Shown piece by piece: positions 23,423 through 31,759 of a stretch of DNA of 64,000 nucleotides. The translations under genes were made by a program, and so were the position numbers. The stretch is from Pseudomonas gregormendelii (GTDB lineage: Bacteria; Pseudomonadota; Gammaproteobacteria; Pseudomonadales; Pseudomonadaceae): NCBI RefSeq assembly GCF_017114825.1, contig NZ_JADEVO010000033.1, positions 1 to 64,000 of the forward strand, read 5' to 3'. How positions within the stretch are numbered: position 1 is the first letter of the stretch; every line of letters starts with the position of its first letter. Below the pieces are notes generated by a model. It was not told where the DNA came from. It did no database searches and saw nothing but the letters and a program-made list of their open reading frames with translations.

Positions 23423-25231
23423 ATGACCCCGACTCTCCCCCGCAGACCCCGCTGGCGCAGCCTCGCACTGCTCGCGCTATGCCTGGCGCCGTTGCTGTGG
23501 CCGCTGGAGCATCTGGCCGAACGCTATTACCGCAGCGAACTGGCCGGGCAGAACCGCCAGACGCTTGACCTGTACGTCGCCAACCTGCTGGGCACCCTGC
23601 ACCGTTATGAGGTGCTGCCGCAGATTCTCGGCGAGCTTCCAGCCCTGCGCGCCGTCCTGGGCGCGCCGGACGACGGCGTGAGCCAAGGCAACGCCAACCG
23701 CCTGCTGAAAAACATCAGCGCCCAGACTGGCGCCGAAGTCATGTACCTGATGGACACCACCGGCAAAACCCTGGCGGCGTCCAACTGGGACAAACACGAC
23801 AGCTTCGTGGGGCGCAATTTTTCCTTCCGCCCCTACTTCAGCGAAGCCATGGCCGGTCGCCTTGGGCGCTTCTTCGGCCTGGGCACGACCTCGGCCAAGC
23901 GTGGCTATTTTTTTGCGGCGGCAGTTCGTCAAGGCGAAAAGATCATCGGCGTATTGGTGGTCAAGGTTGACCTCGACCATACCGAGAGCCTATGGGGCAA
24001 CACCCCGGAACAGCTGTTGGCCACCGATCAGAATGGCGTGGTCATTCTCACCTCACGGCCGGAATGGCGCTTTCGTTCGACCCGCACCTTGAGCGAGGCG
24101 GAGAACAAGGCGATCACGGCGATCCAACCCTACCCCACTCGCGATCCCCAGCCGCTCAAGCTCAACCCCGATGCGTGGCTGACCCAGTCCCACCAGATCG
24201 ACGAGACCGGCTGGACGGTGAACATCCTCGCACCGCGGACCCTGATCGACCGCCCGGTGCGCACGGTCGTTGCCATTGGCGGCGCCACCCTGCTGGTGTT
24301 GATGCTGCTGCTCGGCCTGATGATGCAGCGCCGCCGCCATTACCTGGAGCGAATCGCCTTCGAGGCCAAGGCCCGTCGCGAACTCGAAGGCCGGGTTGCC
24401 GAGCGCACCAGCGACCTTGAAGGCCTCAACCGGCGGCTCAAGGAGGAAGTTCTGGAACGCGAGCAGGCGCAGCAGGAATTGGTGCGCGCCCAGGATGACC
24501 TGGTGCAGGCCGGCAAGCTGTCGGCACTGGGGACGATGTCCGCCAGCATCAGTCATGAGTTGAATCAGCCGCTGGCGGCGATCCGCAGCTATGCGGAAAA
24601 CGCCGAGGTGCTGCTCGATCACCAGCGCACCGACGATGCCCGTGGCAATCTCAAACTGATCAGTGAACTGACCGCGCGCATGGCGTCAATCATCGCCCAC
24701 TTGCGCGCATTCGCCCGCCGCGATCGCCATGCGCCGGAGAGTGTCGCCCTGCAACCGGCGCTGGACGACGCACTGGCCCTGCTCGCCAAGCGCCGGCGCA
24801 GCATGGAGGTCGAACTGATCCGCGATTTGCCGGCCGCCACCTTGTGGGTCGAAGCCGGCGAAACCCGCCTGCGCCAGGTGCTGGGCAATTTGCTGGCGAA
24901 CGCCCTGGACGCTCTTACGGAAAAAGGCCCGCCGCGTAAACTGTGGCTGAGTGCCCAATCCACTGCCGAAGGCGTCAACCTGTACATTCGCGACAATGGC
25001 CCGGGTTTTTGCATGGAAGCCCTGGGCCGCGCCAGCGAACCTTTCTACACCACCAAGACCCGCACCCAGGGCCTGGGGCTGGGGCTGGCAATCTGCGAAA
25101 CACTGATGCGCGCCTTCGGTGGTGAACTGTCGTTCTCCAACCACAAGGAAGGCGGCGCGCTGATTACCTTGAAATTGCGCGCAGGCGCACCGGGCGTGAG
25201 CCTGCAACCGTCCGAGGACCGAAGTGCATGA
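23423..25231 (+). CDS. dctB: Sensor histidine kinase, DctB family
   Basis: The 602-residue inner-membrane kinase has two membrane segments (about residues 13-30 and 287-307) flanking a periplasmic double-PDC sensor with ASNWDKHDSFVGRNFSFRPY and TDQNGVVILTSRPEWRF. A coiled coil follows, then the phosphoacceptor SHELNQPLAAIRSY and an ATPase domain with NLLANALDA, DNGPGF and GLGLGLAI. This is the DctB (C4-dicarboxylate) type, but the ligand is unknown here. I chose the ATG at 23423, 34 codons into the longer frame. Its stop overlaps the start of the response-regulator gene. It is divergent from the kinase/aminotransferase fusion across about 143 bp. Confidence 0.88.
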   Translation: MTPTLPRRPRWRSLALLALCLAPLLWPLEHLAERYYRSELAGQNRQTLDLYVANLLGTLHRYEVLPQILGELPALRAVLGAPDDGVSQGNANRLLKNISAQTGAEVMYLMDTTGKTLAASNWDKHDSFVGRNFSFRPYFSEAMAGRLGRFFGLGTTSAKRGYFFAAAVRQGEKIIGVLVVKVDLDHTESLWGNTPEQLLATDQNGVVILTSRPEWRFRSTRTLSEAENKAITAIQPYPTRDPQPLKLNPDAWLTQSHQIDETGWTVNILAPRTLIDRPVRTVVAIGGATLLVLMLLLGLMMQRRRHYLERIAFEAKARRELEGRVAERTSDLEGLNRRLKEEVLEREQAQQELVRAQDDLVQAGKLSALGTMSASISHELNQPLAAIRSYAENAEVLLDHQRTDDARGNLKLISELTARMASIIAHLRAFARRDRHAPESVALQPALDDALALLAKRRRSMEVELIRDLPAATLWVEAGETRLRQVLGNLLANALDALTEKGPPRKLWLSAQSTAEGVNLYIRDNGPGFCMEALGRASEPFYTTKTRTQGLGLGLAICETLMRAFGGELSFSNHKEGGALITLKLRAGAPGVSLQPSEDRSA

Positions 25232-26622
25232 CCATCGACAACCGCATCCAGGTCGTGCTGATCGACGACGATCCGCACTTGCGCCAGGCCCTGAGCCAGA
25301 CGCTGGACCTTGCCGGCCTGAAGATCCTGCCGCTGGCCGAAGCCAAGGGCCTGGCTGCCCAGCTGGAGCGAGACTGGCCGGGCGTGGTGGTCAGCGATAT
25401 TCGCATGCCGGGCATGGACGGTCTCGAACTGCTGACCGAACTGCATGCCCAGGACCCGGAGCTGCCGGTGTTGTTGATCACCGGCCATGGCGACGTACCG
25501 CTGGCGGTGCAAGCGATGCGCGCCGGGGCCTACGACTTCCTGGAAAAACCTTTTGCCAGTGATGCCCTGCTCGACAGCGTGCGCCGGGCGCTGGCCCTGC
25601 GCCGGTTGGTGCTGGATAACCGCAGCCTGCGCCTGGCACTGAGCGATCGCAACGAGCTGAGCGCCCGCCTGGTGGGACATTCAGCGCCAATGGCGCGCCT
25701 GCGCGAGCAGATCGGCGCCTTGGCGGCCACCCGGGCGGACGTGCTGATCCTTGGCGAAACCGGCGCGGGCAAGGAAGTTGTCGCCCGCGCGCTGCACGAT
25801 CTGTCGAGTCGGCGCAACGGGCCATTCGTGGCAATCAATGCCGGCGCCCTGGCTGAATCGGTGGTGGAGAGTGAGCTGTTCGGGCACGAGCCCGGGGCTT
25901 TCACCGGGGCGCAGAAGCGCCGCATCGGCAAGTTTGAATTCGCCAACGGCGGCACGCTGTTTCTCGATGAAATCGAGAGCATGAGCCTGGATGTACAGGT
26001 CAAACTGTTGCGCCTGCTGCAAGAGCGAGTGGTTGAGCGCCTTGGCGGCAACCAGCAGATCCCGCTGGACATCCGCGTCATCGCCGCGACCAAGGAAGAC
26101 CTGCGCCAATCTGCCGACCAAGGCCGTTTCCGGGCCGACCTGTACTACCGCCTCAATGTAGCGCCGCTGCGCATCCCGCCTTTGCGCGAGCGCGGCGAAG
26201 ATGCCCTGATGCTGTTCCAGCATTTCGCCAACGAGGCCAGCGCCCGCCACGGTCTGCCTCCCCACGAACTGCAACCGGGTCAACGCGCCCTGCTATTGCG
26301 CCACACCTGGCCAGGCAACGTACGGGAGCTGCAAAACGCCGCCGAGCGCTTCGCCCTGGGCCTGGAACTGGCCCTGGACAACAGCGCACCGGATGGCACA
26401 TCCGGGGTCACGGCAAAGGTGATCAGTGGCGGGTTGAGCGAACAGGTGGAAAACTTCGAGAAGAGCCTGATCGCGGCCGAGCTCGCGCGATCCCACAGCT
26501 CGGTCCGCAGCCTGGCGGAAGCACTGGGCATCCCGCGCAAAACCCTGCACGACAAACTACGCAAGCACGGGCTCAACTTTGCCGATGGTGGCGCCCACAC
26601 CGCCACCGACGAACTCGACTGA
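25228..26622 (+). CDS. dctD: Sigma54-dependent response regulator, DctD family
   Basis: The 464-residue regulator has a receiver domain (phosphorylation site D57 in SDIRMPGMDG), an AAA+ domain with Walker A GETGAGKE (176-183) and the sigma54-contact loop GAFTGA (223-228), and a Fis-type helix-turn-helix near the C-terminus (SVRSLAEALGIPRKTLHDKL). It activates sigma54 promoters when phosphorylated by its partner. The ATG overlaps the kinase stop (ATGA). I looked for a GG-N10-GC promoter in the divergent region at 23280-23422 and did not find a convincing one, so its targets may be elsewhere. Confidence 0.92.
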   Translation: MTIDNRIQVVLIDDDPHLRQALSQTLDLAGLKILPLAEAKGLAAQLERDWPGVVVSDIRMPGMDGLELLTELHAQDPELPVLLITGHGDVPLAVQAMRAGAYDFLEKPFASDALLDSVRRALALRRLVLDNRSLRLALSDRNELSARLVGHSAPMARLREQIGALAATRADVLILGETGAGKEVVARALHDLSSRRNGPFVAINAGALAESVVESELFGHEPGAFTGAQKRRIGKFEFANGGTLFLDEIESMSLDVQVKLLRLLQERVVERLGGNQQIPLDIRVIAATKEDLRQSADQGRFRADLYYRLNVAPLRIPPLRERGEDALMLFQHFANEASARHGLPPHELQPGQRALLLRHTWPGNVRELQNAAERFALGLELALDNSAPDGTSGVTAKVISGGLSEQVENFEKSLIAAELARSHSSVRSLAEALGIPRKTLHDKLRKHGLNFADGGAHTATDELD

Positions 26623-26660
26623 GCTACCGTCCAATCACCGCCACCTACAAGAGAGCGTTC

Positions 26661-27116
26661 ATGAACCTCGACAGTCGTCACCTGGAAAGCATCCTGCACC
26701 ACGACATTCCCCTGACACGGGACATGGGCCTCAAGGTGCTCGACTGGCACGACCAGCAGTTACGCCTGCACCTGCCGCTGGAGGCCAACGTCAACCACAA
26801 GAACACGATGTTTGGCGGCAGCCTGTATTGCGCCGCCGTACTGGCGGGTTGGGGCTGGTTGCACCTGCGGTTGCGCGAGGAAGGCATTGAAGACGGGCAC
26901 ATCGTGATTCAGGAAGGGCAAATCAGTTATCCGCTGCCGGTGACCATGGACGCGATTGCGATTTGCCAGGCGCCCGGTGCGGCGCAGTGGAAGAAATTTT
27001 TGGCGATGTACCGGCGGTATGGGCGGGCGAGATTGACCCTGCAATCGCGGATTGTGAATGCCGAGGGTGCCGAGGATGCGGTGACGTTTAGCGGGCAGTA
27101 CGTTTTGCACCGTTAA
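26661..27116 (+). CDS. YiiD C-terminal-type thioesterase (hotdog fold)
   Basis: The 151-residue protein has the hotdog-helix signature with LHLPLEANVNHKNTMFGGSLYCAA and the strand HIVIQEGQISYPLPV. It matches the putative thioesterase domain found at the C-terminus of YiiD acetyltransferases, here standing alone. The substrate is unknown. It lies 38 bp after dctD and may be read through from it, with GAGAG as Shine-Dalgarno. A short hairpin follows at 27126. Confidence 0.8.
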   Translation: MNLDSRHLESILHHDIPLTRDMGLKVLDWHDQQLRLHLPLEANVNHKNTMFGGSLYCAAVLAGWGWLHLRLREEGIEDGHIVIQEGQISYPLPVTMDAIAICQAPGAAQWKKFLAMYRRYGRARLTLQSRIVNAEGAEDAVTFSGQYVLHR

Positions 27117-27125
27117 GATCAAAAG

Positions 27126-27144
27126 ATCGCAGCCAGGCTGCGAT
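27126..27144. terminator. Short hairpin between convergent genes
   Basis: ATCGCAGCC and GGCTGCGAT face each other with one base between, followed by GTTTTC. It lies between the thioesterase and the convergent cysQ. It is a weak terminator candidate. Confidence 0.45.
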
Positions 27145-27155
27145 GTTTTCGATCG

Positions 27156-27983
27156 TTAACCCTGAGCCAGTTCCAACAACTGCTGTCGCCAGGACGCCTG
27201 GGCCGGCAGCGCCAGGAAAAACCCGTTCAACAACGATTCCCGCGCCGGGTAACTGAACATTTTACCGCTCAACTCCAGCACCTCGCCCCCGGCACCTTCC
27301 AGCACTCCCTGGGCCGCCGCCGTGTCCCACTGCGAAGTCGGCGCCAGGCGCGGATAACAATCCGCCGCGCCTTCGGCCAGCAGGCAAAACTTCAATGAGC
27401 TGCCGATGTTGGCCAACTCCAGCTCACCGAGACTCGCGCTCAAGCCTGCAAGCAAGCGCTCCTGCTCGGGGCTCGAATGCCGGCGGCTGGCGACTACGGT
27501 AAAAGGCTCACCTGCCGGCGGCACTTGGCGGACCTGAATAGGCAAAGGCTCGGCACCTTTATCCCCGCGCCATGCCCCCATGCCTGCGCCTCCGACATAA
27601 ACGCGCCCATTGGTCGGCATCGATACCACCCCAAACACCACGCGGCCTTGCTCGATCAGGGCGATGTTGACGGTGAACTCCTCGCTGCCCGAGATGAATT
27701 CCTTGGTCCCGTCCAGCGGATCGACCAGCCACCAGCGCTGCCAGCCGGCGCGCACGCTTTGGGGGATGTTGGCGTCTTCTTCCGAGAGCACCGGGATGCT
27801 TGGGTCCAGAGCGGTCAGCCCGTCCAGAATCAGATGGTGAGCCGCCAGGTCAGCTGCTGTGACGGGCGAATCGTCGGCCTTGGCAGTCACGGCCGTACCG
27901 GTGCGCCAGAACGGCAAAATGGCGTCGCCTGCCTGCAATGCCAGTTCGATCACGGGCGCCATCAGAGGATGTGGGAAATTCAT
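27156..27983 (-). CDS. cysQ: 3'(2'),5'-bisphosphate nucleotidase CysQ
   Basis: The 275-residue member of the inositol-monophosphatase superfamily removes the 3'-phosphate of PAP, a by-product of sulfate assimilation. Metal-binding motifs are present: ADDSPVTAADLAAH, LSEEDANIP, DPLDGTKEFISG and the C-terminal SQWDTAAAQGVLEGAGG. The length fits. Its ATG overlaps the nudE stop by 4 bp, giving a nudE-cysQ operon, the usual Pseudomonas order with yrfG divergent. Confidence 0.94.
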   Translation of the reverse strand: MNFPHPLMAPVIELALQAGDAILPFWRTGTAVTAKADDSPVTAADLAAHHLILDGLTALDPSIPVLSEEDANIPQSVRAGWQRWWLVDPLDGTKEFISGSEEFTVNIALIEQGRVVFGVVSMPTNGRVYVGGAGMGAWRGDKGAEPLPIQVRQVPPAGEPFTVVASRRHSSPEQERLLAGLSASLGELELANIGSSLKFCLLAEGAADCYPRLAPTSQWDTAAAQGVLEGAGGEVLELSGKMFSYPARESLLNGFFLALPAQASWRQQLLELAQG

Positions 27984-28546
27984 GGCTGGTACACCCCACG
28001 CTGTGTCAGCAGATCCCGGGCCAGATAGAGCGCGGCCAACGCACGGCCTTCGGTGAATTGCGGGTTCTGCGCCAGCGCCGACAGCTCGCGCAGGTTGACC
28101 TTGCTTACGCCCATCGGCTCGGGCTCGTCGCCTTCCAGGCGTTCCTCGTACAAGTCCGTGGCCAGCACCACCTGGATCTTCTGGCTCATGTAGCCGGGCG
28201 ACAAGGACAATTCGGTCAGGTGTTCCAGCTGCCGTGCGCCATACCCGGCTTCCTCCTTGAGCTCGCGCTCGGCCGCCGCCAGCACGTCTTCGCCGGGTTC
28301 GATCAAACCCTTGGGCAACGACATCTCGTACTCATCGGTGCCGCCGCAGTACTCCTCGACCAGCACCGCATGATCCGCGTCCAGCATCGCCACGATCATC
28401 ACCGCGCCATAACCGGCGCCCTTGCCGACCAGTCGCTCATAAGTGCGCTCGACGCCATTGGAAAAGCGCAACTTCAGCTCTTCGACGCAGAACAGGCGGC
28501 TGGTGGCGACGATCTCGCGAGCGAGGATGGTAGGTTTCTGGCGCAT
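27980..28546 (-). CDS. nudE: ADP compounds hydrolase NudE (Nudix)
   Basis: The 188-residue protein carries a complete Nudix box, GLIEPGEDVLAAAERELKEE followed by AGY, after the LPKG turn. NudE hydrolyses ADP-ribose, NADH and diadenosine polyphosphates. The N-terminal strand region MRQKPTILAREIVATSRLF matches the NudE branch. It is the first gene of the nudE-cysQ pair and divergent from yrfG, with about 90 bp between the starts. Confidence 0.92.
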   Translation of the reverse strand: MRQKPTILAREIVATSRLFCVEELKLRFSNGVERTYERLVGKGAGYGAVMIVAMLDADHAVLVEEYCGGTDEYEMSLPKGLIEPGEDVLAAAERELKEEAGYGARQLEHLTELSLSPGYMSQKIQVVLATDLYEERLEGDEPEPMGVSKVNLRELSALAQNPQFTEGRALAALYLARDLLTQRGVYQP

Positions 28547-28636
28547 GAGCGGCTCCTGGGTGATAGCGAGTTACTATACCCGGCCTATCCTGAATGTTGA
28601 CCCCGGATATCCTTTTTACCGCTGGAGAAGTTTTTT

Positions 28637-29299
28637 ATGCCCCTGCTGCCCTGGCATGACATCGATACCGTTTTGCTGGACATGGACGGCACCTTGCTGG
28701 ACCTGCATTTTGACAACCATTTCTGGCTGGAGCACCTGCCGCAACGCTATGCACAGCTGCATGGAGTCAGCCTGGCGATGGCCGAGATGGAGTTGCAGCC
28801 GCTGTTCGAACGCCACGCCGGTCAGTTGCAGTGGTATTGCCTGGACTTCTGGAGCACCGAGCTGAAGTTATCGGTTCGCGAGTTGAAACTGGAGACCGCG
28901 CACCTGATCGCCCTGCGCCCGGACGCGGACACGTTCCTGGCGGCGATTAAAAAAGCCGGCAAGCGGGTGGTGATGATCACCAACGCCCACCGCGATTCCC
29001 TGTCACTCAAGCTTGAACGGATTGAACTGGCGCCTTACTTCGAGCGGCTGATCAGCTCCCACGATTACGGCTATCCCAAGGAAAATCCGCAGTTCTGGGA
29101 CGCCCTGCAGGCGGATATCGGCTTCGATCCGGCGCGCAGCCTGTTTATTGACGACACGCTGCCGATTTTGCGCAGTGCGCGGGACTTTGGCGTGGCACAT
29201 CTGCTGGCGGTGCGGGAGCCGGACAGCCGCAAAGGGCCCAAGGACACGGAGGAATTTGCGGCGGTTGAGGACTATAGGCAGCTTGTTGCAGGGCTCTAG
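28637..29299 (+). CDS. yrfG: GMP/IMP nucleotidase YrfG (HAD family)
   Basis: The 220-residue HAD hydrolase has motif I DMDGTLLDL (nucleophile D15), motif II MITNA, a lysine in GYPKENPQFW and the motif IV acidic pair in FIDDTLP. The length and the N-terminus PLLPWHDIDTVLLDMDG fit YrfG, which dephosphorylates purine nucleotides. It sits divergent to nudE, as in other Pseudomonas. A REP follows its stop. Confidence 0.9.
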   Translation: MPLLPWHDIDTVLLDMDGTLLDLHFDNHFWLEHLPQRYAQLHGVSLAMAEMELQPLFERHAGQLQWYCLDFWSTELKLSVRELKLETAHLIALRPDADTFLAAIKKAGKRVVMITNAHRDSLSLKLERIELAPYFERLISSHDYGYPKENPQFWDALQADIGFDPARSLFIDDTLPILRSARDFGVAHLLAVREPDSRKGPKDTEEFAAVEDYRQLVAGL

Positions 29300-29312
29300 A
29301 CCGAGTCGGCTG

Positions 29313-29339
29313 CATCGCGGGCAAGCCTTGCCCGCGATG
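29313..29339. repeat. REP palindrome after yrfG
   Basis: CATCGCGGGCAAG and its exact complement meet with only CC between (27 bases). It lies between yrfG and the convergent kbp gene and may also act in transcription termination or mRNA stability. Confidence 0.85.
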
Positions 29340-29352
29340 GCTATCTAAAGCT

Positions 29353-29802
29353 TTACTCAGGAATCCGCAACGACTGCCCCGGATAGATCTTGTTCACATC
29401 CTTGAGCATCGGTTTGTTGGCTTCGAAAATCTTGTTGTACAAGTTGGCATTGCCATACACCCGCAGGGAAATCGCGCTCAGCGTATCGCCCTTCTCCACC
29501 ACCACAAACTTCGCAGCCACCATCACTGGCCCGGTCACGGTAATCTGGTCTTCAACACCACTGACGCCCGCCACGTTGCCCAGGGACAACAGGATCTTTT
29601 CTTTCTCTTCCTGGGTGGCGGCTTCACCACTGGCGATCACCTTGTCGCCCTCGACCTTGACCTGGATCTTCGAAGTATCGATGCCCGTCAGCGCATCCTT
29701 GACGTGCTTGGTCAGCGCCTCGCTATTGGCTTCGGCCTTGTCCGGCGTCAGCGCATCGAGGATTTTTTCACCGGCTTCTTTGAGAAAACTGAAAAGGCTC
29801 AT
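29353..29802 (-). CDS. kbp: Potassium-binding protein Kbp (YgaU; BON and LysM domains)
   Basis: The 149-residue protein has a short N-terminal helix (MSLFSFLKEAGEKILDAL), a BON domain (about residues 25-90) and a C-terminal LysM domain (about 97-148, FVVVEKGDTLSAISLRVYG). This is the exact layout of Kbp/YgaU, a K+-binding protein linked to osmotic stress in enterobacteria. It has no signal peptide. It is a single gene, with GGAGAG before the ATG. Confidence 0.92.
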   Translation of the reverse strand: MSLFSFLKEAGEKILDALTPDKAEANSEALTKHVKDALTGIDTSKIQVKVEGDKVIASGEAATQEEKEKILLSLGNVAGVSGVEDQITVTGPVMVAAKFVVVEKGDTLSAISLRVYGNANLYNKIFEANKPMLKDVNKIYPGQSLRIPE

Positions 29803-29940
29803 CGTGTGCTCTCCATGGTAATAAAAGGGTCCAGACGCAAAAGCCTAGACCAAGCTTGCACACTGCGGTTCCAACCCGACCAATGACGCCGCTTCCCGCC
29901 AGGGGCTAGAATCGGCGCCTTCCTGCGCCCTGGAGCGAAG

Positions 29941-30828
29941 ATGGACATCAAGCAGCTGAAATTTCTCATCGCACTCGACGAAACGCGACATTTCGGCCAG
30001 GCCGCCGCGCGCTGCCACATCACTCAACCGACCTTGTCGATGCGTTTGCGCAGCCTTGAAGAAGAGCTCGAATTACCCCTGGTCAACCGCGGCCAACGCT
30101 TTGAAGGCTTTACCGCGCCGGGCGAGCGAGTGCTGGCGTGGGCGCGCACGGTGCTGGCGGCCTACGACGGGCTGCAAGCCGAGGCGGCTGCCTGTCGCGG
30201 CAATCTGGTCGGCACCCTGCGCCTGGGGGTGGTGCCGTTATCGAGTTTCGATCCATTGCCGTTGATGCAACGCCTGCATGCGGAACACCCGAACCTGCGC
30301 TTCGAGTTGTCTGCATTGAGCTCCGAGCAAATTCTCGAACAACTGGCGAACAATCGCCTGGACCTCGGCGTGTCTTACCTGGAACGCCTCGACGGCGAGC
30401 GCTTCGACTCCCTGGCCTTCAGCGAGACCCGCATGGGCCTGCTTTACGATCAGCGTTTCTACAGCTTCAGCGAGGCACCGCTGAGTTGGGAATCGTTGAT
30501 CGAACTGCCGTTGGGCATGCTGACTAGCGGCATGCACTTTCGCCAATCCATCGACCACAATTTCCACAGTCGTGGCCTCAGTCCCCAGCCTCTGCTGCAG
30601 ACCGACGCCGTGCATCAACTGTTACAAGCTGTGCACGGCGGCTTGTGTTGCGCCGTGATGCCGCTGGATGGCGGCCTGGAAAACCTCACCGACCACCTGC
30701 GCCTGCAACCCATTGAAAACGCCCAGACTCTCGCGCGCCTGGGGTTGATCATGCGGCGCAGCGCCCCTCGATCGGCACTGGCCGAGGCGTGTTTTGCGAT
30801 TTATCAAAAATCATCCACGGACGCTTGA
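29941..30828 (+). CDS. LysR-family transcriptional regulator
   Basis: The 295-residue protein has an N-terminal winged helix-turn-helix (about residues 3-62; LDETRHFGQAAARCHITQPT and LSMRLRSLEEEL) and a periplasmic-binding-like effector domain. It lies just upstream of fdhD on the same strand, 91 bp away, so control of the fdhD/oxidoreductase genes is a fair guess. No dyad with the T-N11-A form stands out. The effector is unknown. Confidence 0.9.
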   Translation: MDIKQLKFLIALDETRHFGQAAARCHITQPTLSMRLRSLEEELELPLVNRGQRFEGFTAPGERVLAWARTVLAAYDGLQAEAAACRGNLVGTLRLGVVPLSSFDPLPLMQRLHAEHPNLRFELSALSSEQILEQLANNRLDLGVSYLERLDGERFDSLAFSETRMGLLYDQRFYSFSEAPLSWESLIELPLGMLTSGMHFRQSIDHNFHSRGLSPQPLLQTDAVHQLLQAVHGGLCCAVMPLDGGLENLTDHLRLQPIENAQTLARLGLIMRRSAPRSALAEACFAIYQKSSTDA

Positions 30829-30919
30829 TCGACGCCATCTATCGGCACATCAGTATTAGCGATTAGACGCGACCGTTTGACGCGCCTAGGCTTAAAGCTG
30901 ATCAAACCGTGGTGATGCC

Positions 30920-31759
30920 ATGAACGCCAAGCGCCCAGCCTGCGCGGCGCCTGCCCTCGAAACGCCCGCGCCCGCTGCGAGTCAGACTTACAGCTACAAC
31001 AACCTTGATGCTTCCGGATCGGCCAATACCGAGCTGGCCGAGGAAGTTGCGCTGGCGATTGCCTACAACGGCATCAGCCAGGCCGTGATGCTGGTGACCC
31101 CAACCGACCTGGAAGACTTCATCGTCGGTTTCAGCCTCGGCAGCGGCATCGTCAACGACCCCGCCGACATCTACGACCTGCAACTCAGCGGCTCCGGCTC
31201 GGCGCAGTACGCGCAAGTCACTATCGCCAACCGTGCATTCTGGAACCTCAAGCAGCAACGCCGGCAACTGGCCGGAACCAGCGGTTGCGGGTTGTGCGGA
31301 GTGGAGGCGGTCGAGCAGGCGTTGCCAGACCTGAAAGTATTGCCCGGCGCGCCATTGCCTCCGATTGCCTGGCTCGACGGCTTGCGCCAGCGCATCGGTG
31401 CTTTCCAGCCCCTTGGCCAACACTGCGGAGCAGTACATGCCGCGGTGTTCATGAATGATCGGGGCGAGTTGTTGCTGGGTCGCGAAGATATCGGCCGGCA
31501 TAACGCCCTCGACAAGCTGATTGGTGGCCTGATCCGCCAGGACATCCCGATTGGCGCGGGGCTGGCGATCGTCACCAGCCGCTGCAGCCTCGAACTGATC
31601 CAGAAAGTGTTGCGCGCAGGCATCCAGACCCTTGTCAGCCTGTCTTCGCCTACGGGCCTTGCTGTGCAATGGGCGCGCCGACACAACCTCAATCTCATCC
31701 ACCTGCCGCAGAAAAGTGCGCCGCGGGTCTACAGCCCTGCGATGGAGAACCTCACGTGA
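30920..31759 (+). CDS. fdhD: Formate dehydrogenase accessory sulfurtransferase FdhD
   Basis: The 279-residue protein delivers sulfur to the bis-MGD molybdenum cofactor of formate dehydrogenases. The essential cysteine pair is C123 and C126 (GCGLCGVEA). AVHAAVFMN, LLGREDIGRHNALDKLIGG and TSRCSLELIQK are family blocks. It precedes the YdeP-type oxidoreductase, whose GTG overlaps its TGA (GTGA at 31756-31759), so the enzyme and its activator are translationally coupled. Confidence 0.94.
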   Translation: MNAKRPACAAPALETPAPAASQTYSYNNLDASGSANTELAEEVALAIAYNGISQAVMLVTPTDLEDFIVGFSLGSGIVNDPADIYDLQLSGSGSAQYAQVTIANRAFWNLKQQRRQLAGTSGCGLCGVEAVEQALPDLKVLPGAPLPPIAWLDGLRQRIGAFQPLGQHCGAVHAAVFMNDRGELLLGREDIGRHNALDKLIGGLIRQDIPIGAGLAIVTSRCSLELIQKVLRAGIQTLVSLSSPTGLAVQWARRHNLNLIHLPQKSAPRVYSPAMENLT

